Assembly (NCBI GenBank): GCA_003211335.1
Contig: QCTA01000026.1
Location: 1-11,807 of the forward strand
Direction of reading: 5' to 3'
Source of the DNA: Prochlorococcus sp. AG-670-O11
Lineage (GTDB): Bacteria; Cyanobacteriota; Cyanobacteriia; PCC-6307; Cyanobiaceae
Length of the DNA: 11,807 nt
Positions 7,831 through 11,807 of this stretch are shown one piece after another. Both the position numbers and the translations under genes were made by a program. Position 1 is the first letter of the stretch; each line of letters begins with the position of its first letter. The notes beneath the pieces were generated by a model. It did no database searches. It had not been told where the DNA came from and saw only the letters and a program-made list of their open reading frames with translations.

Positions 7831-8271
7831 ATGTTATTCAAATTTAATTGGGTTTTAGCTGATGAATTAGCAATTTCTTCAGCCCCAATTTACCAAAGTC
7901 ATTTAGACCAGATACTAAATGAGGGAATAAAATCAGTCATAACATTATGTAGTCAAAAAGAGGTAACTTTAGCAAAAAATATTGGTTTAGATTTTATACA
8001 TAAAAGATTTGTTTTACCAGATCATACTTACGAAGAAGACTTAAATATTAATGATATTAAGGCAACATTAGATATAATAAATAATCTAAAAAAAACTGGA
8101 CCAGTATTAGTTCATTGTTTCGCAGGAGTTGAAAGATCACCTTTGATTTGTATTGCTTGGTTAATCAGTAAAAAAGGACTAGACCTAAACACTTCTTTAA
8201 GATATCTAATGCAAGTAAACCCGGGAACTAATCCACTACCTACTCAATTACTTTTACTAAAGGAACTTTAA
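7831..8271 (+). CDS. Small dual-specificity (cysteine-based) protein phosphatase
   Basis: This 146-residue cytoplasmic protein carries the signature HCxxGxxRS as HCFAGVERS, with His95, nucleophile Cys96 and phosphate-binding Arg102. Asp64 in VLPDHTYEED is a plausible general acid. Length and fold pattern match a minimal DSP domain: an N-terminal beta segment, ILNEGIKSVITLCSQ (28-42), then the P-loop and C-terminal helices. The substrate could be phosphotyrosine, phosphoserine/threonine or a non-protein phosphate. It starts 8 nt after the co-polymerase gene and so is probably translated from the same mRNA. In Wzc systems a low-molecular-weight phosphatase (Wzb) reverses kinase autophosphorylation; here the phosphatase is of a different family and no kinase is seen nearby. 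Regulation of the co-polymerase is therefore inference. The style of this protein resembles DSPs I associate with marine picocyanobacteria. Confidence 0.88.
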   Translation: MLFKFNWVLADELAISSAPIYQSHLDQILNEGIKSVITLCSQKEVTLAKNIGLDFIHKRFVLPDHTYEEDLNINDIKATLDIINNLKKTGPVLVHCFAGVERSPLICIAWLISKKGLDLNTSLRYLMQVNPGTNPLPTQLLLLKEL

Positions 8272-8318
8272 AATAGTTTATAAATTCTTTTTTATTAAAA
8301 GGGTTTCTAAATAGGCTC

Positions 8319-8396
8319 AACAATAATTTTGCTTTATAGTAATTAAATTAGGATTAATTCAAGATCTTTATAAATTAATATAAAATTATTATTGTT
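8319..8396. repeat. Imperfect long-range inverted repeat between convergent genes
   Basis: AACAATAATTTT at 8319-8330 is the reverse complement of the segment at 8382-8396 (AAAATTATTATTGTT) except for a three-base ATT insertion. The 51-nt loop holds a smaller AATTAA/TTAATT pair (8341-8346, 8354-8359). The right arm abuts the stop codon of the minus-strand rfbB. It could act as a weak bidirectional end of transcription, but the arms are almost pure A/T and lack a GC-rich stem, so chance is a strong alternative. No gene is visible in the 125-nt spacer 8272-8396. Confidence 0.25.
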
Positions 8397-9458
8397 TTAA
8401 TTAACTTTTATCCTCTGGTTTAACCAATCAAGATTTTCTACATACCAATCAATCGTCTCTTTCAAGCCATCTTCAAAGGATATTTTAGGTTTCCAGTTTA
8501 ATGTATTGTTTATTTTATGAGCATCAATTGCATATCTTAGATCGTGTCCAGGTCTATCTTTTACAAATTTTATAAGTTCCTTATATGAGCTTTTAATCGG
8601 TAAAATTTCATCTAAATATGAACATATAAAATTAGCAATTTCTATATTTTTTTTCTCAGATTCTCCTCCAACACAATAGGATTGACCAATTTCGCCTTTT
8701 CTTAGGACTGTAATTATGGCATCAACATGGTCTTCTACATGTAACCAGTCCCTAATGTTTTCTCCATCCCCATATATAGGAATATATTGATTTGATAATG
8801 CTTTATGAATTATTAGTGGGATAAGTTTTTCGGGGAATTGCCATGGACCATAATTATTACTGCAATTAGTTATTAGAGTGGGTAATTTATATGTTTCAAA
8901 CCATGCTTGCACTAAATGATCGCTTGCTGCTTTACTCGCTGAATAAGGACTATTTGGAGAATAAGGCGATTTTTCATTAAATTTTACTTTTTCATCTGCT
9001 GAACCAAAGACCTCATCGGTACTTATATGGTGAAATCTGAACGATTCTTGCTTGAAATTCGGTAAAGCCTCCCAATATTTATAGGTTGAATTCAATAAAT
9101 TAAACGTACCTAAAATATTACTTTCTATAAAATTCGAAGGGTTTTGAATAGATTTATCTACATGACTTTCTGCAGCAAGATGAATAATTAAATCAGGCTT
9201 CACATTTTTTATGACATCTTCAATATTGGATTGTTTTGAGAGATCACATTTTATAAATTTATATCGGTTCTTTTTATTAATATCATTATTTATAAGATTG
9301 GTAATACTTTCTAGATTACTAGCATAATTTAATTTATCTAAATTAAAAATATTACATCTCGAATGATCTATTAGTAACCTAATTAAAGTCCCCCCTATGA
9401 AACCTGCTCCTCCTGTTACTAAAACATTTTTATTATTAATAAAATTAAGACCTGTCAT
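8397..9458 (-). CDS. rfbB: dTDP-glucose 4,6-dehydratase
   Basis: This 353-residue cytoplasmic SDR enzyme matches the usual 350-360 residues of RfbB/RmlB. The NAD-binding glycine motif GGAGFIG is at 16-22, and LDKLNYASNLESI (40-52) follows the second strand as in RmlB. The family-specific catalytic set is present: STDEVFG with Thr147, Asp148 and Glu149, and the YSASK pair Tyr172 and Lys176. NNYGPWQFPEKLIP (201-214) and GDGENIRDWLHVEDH (230-244) are further RmlB hallmarks. It converts dTDP-glucose to dTDP-4-keto-6-deoxyglucose, the precursor of rhamnose, fucosamine-type and amino-deoxy sugars. Neither rfbA, rfbC nor rfbD lies in the window, so the final sugar cannot be told. The gene is last in the minus-strand sugar-nucleotide block, 54 nt after the dehydrogenase gene, and converges on the phosphatase gene. 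Activity on a related nucleotide sugar cannot be excluded. Confidence 0.94.
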   Translation of the reverse strand: MTGLNFINNKNVLVTGGAGFIGGTLIRLLIDHSRCNIFNLDKLNYASNLESITNLINNDINKKNRYKFIKCDLSKQSNIEDVIKNVKPDLIIHLAAESHVDKSIQNPSNFIESNILGTFNLLNSTYKYWEALPNFKQESFRFHHISTDEVFGSADEKVKFNEKSPYSPNSPYSASKAASDHLVQAWFETYKLPTLITNCSNNYGPWQFPEKLIPLIIHKALSNQYIPIYGDGENIRDWLHVEDHVDAIITVLRKGEIGQSYCVGGESEKKNIEIANFICSYLDEILPIKSSYKELIKFVKDRPGHDLRYAIDAHKINNTLNWKPKISFEDGLKETIDWYVENLDWLNQRIKVN

Positions 9459-9512
9459 TTTTAGTTATTAGAAATTAAATAAACTTTTAACATATAAATT
9501 TCTATTTATTAT

Positions 9513-10880
9513 TTATGGTCTTATTACATTAAGCTGCCTAGGGACAATACCTTTTAAATCAAATATTAAATATTCTTTATTAGTTAATTTTTCCCAATCT
9601 TTTATATTCATGTTTCTAAAAGTATCATGCTGGACTGCAACAATAATAGCTGAGTAAGTTTTGTTTTCTATAAAAATATTGTTAGTTTCGATGTTATAAA
9701 ACTGTAAAGCTTCCTCTGGATTTGCAAAAGGATCAACTATGTCGACATTGAATCCATATTCATTTGCTTTATTATATATAGAAATAACTCCAGAATTCCT
9801 AATATCCGGACAATTTTCTTTAAATGTAAGTCCTAAAATTAGTAAATTAGTTTTATTAATTTGGATTGCCTTTTTTAACATATTTAGAATTAATTTTTCT
9901 ACAATTTTTTCTCCCATTGAGTCATTAATCCTTCTCCCTGATAATAAAACCTCAGGATAATAACCGACTTTTTGCGATTTATAAGTTAAATAATATGGAT
10001 CAACTCCTATGCAATGACCTCCGACGATTCCAGGATAAAACTTTAGGAAATTCCACTTAGTACTTGCTGCTTTAATAACATCAAGAGTGTCTATATTCAG
10101 TTTTGAAAAAATTAATGAAAACTCATTGACTAATGCAATATTAAGGTCTCTTTGGGTATTTTCAATAACTTTAGCGGCTTCTGCAATTTTAATCGAGCTA
10201 GTTTTAAAGGTTCCTGCTTTTACAATAGAGGAATATAATTTATCAATCCATTCAGCTGAATATTTGTTATTCCCACTTGTAATTTTTATAATATTAGTAA
10301 GTTTTAGTTCACCATCGCCTGGATTTATCCTTTCAGGACTATAGCCATAACAAAAATCATTTTTAGAAGATAAACCTGATTCATTCTCTATCTCCGGGAT
10401 ACATTCTTCTTCTGTTGCTCCTGGATAAACAGTACTTTCAAAGATAATAATGGGAGTTGATTTTAAATTACTTGTTTCTTTTTTTGTTTTTAAAACAGTC
10501 CCTACCAATTTACTCGCATTCTTAAGATGTCCTAAAAAAGGTATTTTGGAATTATCTATAGGAGTGGGCACTGTTACAATGAAAATGTCTGCATCTGTTA
10601 GTAATTTGACATCGTTTGTGAAAATAATATCTTTTAAATTTTTCAATTCATCTTCACTTACCTCAAGGGTTTTATCAAAATTTTGATTTAATTCATCTAT
10701 TCTTTTTTTGTTAATATCATATCCAATAACTTTTCTAGATAATTTGATTTTATTTTTTACGCAATAATTTGTTCTACTAAATTCTATTGCTAATGGTAAC
10801 CCTACGTAACCAAGACCCAATATTGCGATTGTACAATTTTCAAAAGATGGAGAATTCATTAGCTTTTTATTAGTATCCAT
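9513..10880 (-). CDS. UDP-N-acetylhexosamine 6-dehydrogenase, TviB/WbpO type
   Basis: I choose the ATG at 10880 (455 residues), which overlaps the end of the upstream gene by 11 nt. A TTG at 10904 is less likely, and an ATG at 10859 (448 residues, no overlap) is a good alternative; no Shine-Dalgarno decides. An NAD-binding Rossmann domain begins TIAILGLGYVGLPLAIEF (17-34), followed by TVPTPID (103-109), FESTVYPGATEEECIPE (147-163) and YSPERINPGD (180-189). The catalytic cysteine is Cys290 in GGHCIGVDPYYLTYK, and the C-terminal UDP-binding domain includes LGLTFKENCPDIRNSG (350-365). This GHCIGVDPYY and RRINDSMG combination is the pattern of the TviB/WbpO branch, which oxidises UDP-GlcNAc or UDP-GalNAc to the 6-carboxylate with two NAD+, rather than of UDP-glucose dehydrogenase. 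Branch assignment is from memory of the motifs. It sits between the epimerase and rfbB and is likely co-transcribed with both. Confidence 0.88.
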   Translation of the reverse strand: MDTNKKLMNSPSFENCTIAILGLGYVGLPLAIEFSRTNYCVKNKIKLSRKVIGYDINKKRIDELNQNFDKTLEVSEDELKNLKDIIFTNDVKLLTDADIFIVTVPTPIDNSKIPFLGHLKNASKLVGTVLKTKKETSNLKSTPIIIFESTVYPGATEEECIPEIENESGLSSKNDFCYGYSPERINPGDGELKLTNIIKITSGNNKYSAEWIDKLYSSIVKAGTFKTSSIKIAEAAKVIENTQRDLNIALVNEFSLIFSKLNIDTLDVIKAASTKWNFLKFYPGIVGGHCIGVDPYYLTYKSQKVGYYPEVLLSGRRINDSMGEKIVEKLILNMLKKAIQINKTNLLILGLTFKENCPDIRNSGVISIYNKANEYGFNVDIVDPFANPEEALQFYNIETNNIFIENKTYSAIIVAVQHDTFRNMNIKDWEKLTNKEYLIFDLKGIVPRQLNVIRP

Positions 10881-11807
10881 AAAAACTTTTATACCAGTCA
10901 ACAAATTCCTTAATTCCTTTTTTTATTGAGGTATTTGGCTTGAATCTAATCCAATCTTCTAGAGCATTTGTGTCAGCGGAAGTATCTGCAACATCACCAG
11001 GTTGCATGGGCATAAACTTCCTTTTAGCTTTTAAACCAGTTGATTGCTCTATAGCATCAATATACTCTAATAATTTTGTAGGATTAGAATTTCCTATATT
11101 AAAAACCTTGTAAGGAGCCCAACTTGATGATGGAGAAGGATTCATAAAGTTGAAATTTTTATCTGGTTTGGGTATTTTATCAATAATCCTTACCAAGCTT
11201 TCAATAATATCATCAATATAAGTAAAGTCTCTAGTCATATGACCATTATTGAAGATATTTATTTCTTGATTATTTAGTATCGCTTTTGTAAAAAGAAATA
11301 ATGCCATATCTGGTCTCCCCCAAGGCCCATAAACTGTAAAAAATCTTAATCCAGTAACAGGTAAATTAAAAAGATGACTATAACTGTGAGCCATTAACTC
11401 ATTGGCTTTCTTTGTGGCAGCATAAAGGCTGACAGGATGATCTACATTATCATTTTCACAAAAAGGTAGTTTTTTGTTGCCACCATAAACAGAACTGCTG
11501 GAAGCAAATACAAGATGTTCAATAGAATAATATCTTGAGAGTTCAATTATATTGCTGAATCCCTCTATGTTTGACTTTATGTAAGCTGATGGATTCTCTA
11601 AAGAATATCTAACTCCTGCTTGCGCAGCAAGATTAACGACTTTATTTGGTTTATAAGTTTTAAAAATTTCTTCTGTTTTTTTATAATTTTCTATGTCTTC
11701 CTCAAAAGAGATAAATTTAGTGTTTTCTATTTTAGATATTTTATAAAGTTCTTTCAACCTTGCTTTTTTAAGATTTACATCATAGTAAGGATTTAAATTA
11801 TCTATGC
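10870..11807 (-). CDS. UDP-glucuronate 4-epimerase-like NAD-dependent epimerase (5' end outside window)
   Basis: The frame stays open to the right edge. The TTG at 11757 is an internal Leu codon: reading on to the edge gives IDNLNPYYDVNLKKAR, the segment following the first Rossmann strands in CapI/GAE-type epimerases. About 311 residues are visible and roughly 25-30 N-terminal ones, including the GxxGxxG loop, are missing. Visible hallmarks are NLAAQAGVRYSLENP, the catalytic SSSSVYGG, Tyr (codon 11424-11422) and Lys (codon 11412-11410) in LYAATKKANELMAHSYSH, then LRFFTVYGPWGRPDMALF and RDFTYIDD. The family interconverts UDP-glucuronate and UDP-galacturonate in the cytoplasm. Because the next gene is a UDP-HexNAc dehydrogenase, a role on UDP-N-acetylhexosaminuronate is also possible. 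It overlaps the dehydrogenase by 11 nt under the chosen start, which points to an operon read right to left. Confidence 0.9.
   Translation of the reverse strand, partial: IDNLNPYYDVNLKKARLKELYKISKIENTKFISFEEDIENYKKTEEIFKTYKPNKVVNLAAQAGVRYSLENPSAYIKSNIEGFSNIIELSRYYSIEHLVFASSSSVYGGNKKLPFCENDNVDHPVSLYAATKKANELMAHSYSHLFNLPVTGLRFFTVYGPWGRPDMALFLFTKAILNNQEINIFNNGHMTRDFTYIDDIIESLVRIIDKIPKPDKNFNFMNPSPSSSWAPYKVFNIGNSNPTKLLEYIDAIEQSTGLKAKRKFMPMQPGDVADTSADTNALEDWIRFKPNTSIKKGIKEFVDWYKSFYGY

Noticed and set aside
8287..8301. CTTTT/AAAAG stem after the phosphatase gene as an intrinsic terminator
   Set aside because: The stem is five pairs, nearly all A/T, and is followed by GGGTTTCT rather than a T-run.
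10087..10344. Plus-strand open frames inside the dehydrogenase gene (also 9739-9960 and 10450-10686)
   Set aside because: All are antisense to conserved dehydrogenase motifs and have no recognisable content or ribosome binding site.

Overview
This is an AT-rich window (GC by eye about 30% or lower, not counted) of gene-dense bacterial DNA. Nearly every gene belongs to surface-polysaccharide synthesis and export. The compact layout, strong A/T codon bias, short spacers, scarce Shine-Dalgarno motifs and a small dual-specificity phosphatase of a type I associate with marine picocyanobacteria suggest Prochlorococcus, probably a low-GC high-light type, and a variable cell-surface island. This assignment is inference from protein character; no rRNA or other marker gene is present.

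Left block, plus strand (1-4852): the 3' end of a SAM-dependent methyltransferase, a glutamine-hydrolysing asparagine-synthetase-like amidotransferase (asnB), a polytopic membrane protein resembling O-antigen/capsule polymerases (Wzy-like), and an alkaline-phosphatase-superfamily protein with an altered metal site. Spacers of 13, 20 and 16 nt suggest one transcription unit. It ends convergently against the next gene.

Middle block (4901-8271): an outer-membrane polysaccharide export protein (Wza/OPX type, minus strand) diverges from an inner-membrane polysaccharide co-polymerase (Wzz/GumC type, plus strand) across a 180-nt AT-rich region with a TATAAT -10-like hexamer facing each way. The co-polymerase lacks the tyrosine kinase domain seen in Wzc. 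It is followed after 8 nt by a dual-specificity phosphatase.

Right block, minus strand, transcribed right to left (11807-8397): a UDP-glucuronate 4-epimerase-like enzyme (5' end outside the window), a UDP-N-acetylhexosamine 6-dehydrogenase of the TviB/WbpO type, and dTDP-glucose 4,6-dehydratase (rfbB). These supply nucleotide-sugar precursors: hexuronic acids or N-acetylhexosaminuronic acids, and a 4-keto-6-deoxyglucose intermediate.

Read together, the right block makes activated sugars, the left block decorates and perhaps polymerises repeat units (methylation, possible amidation of uronic acids, Wzy-type polymerisation), and the middle block controls chain length and exports the polymer. 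No recognisable glycosyltransferase, initiating phosphoglycosyltransferase, flippase (Wzx) or ABC exporter lies in the window, so the locus must extend past at least one edge or use genes elsewhere. I see no tRNA, rRNA, CRISPR array, insertion sequence or phage gene. Nothing here amounts to a clearly new system. The most unusual parts are the metal-ligand-poor phosphatase-superfamily protein and the pairing of a kinase-less co-polymerase with a phosphatase.
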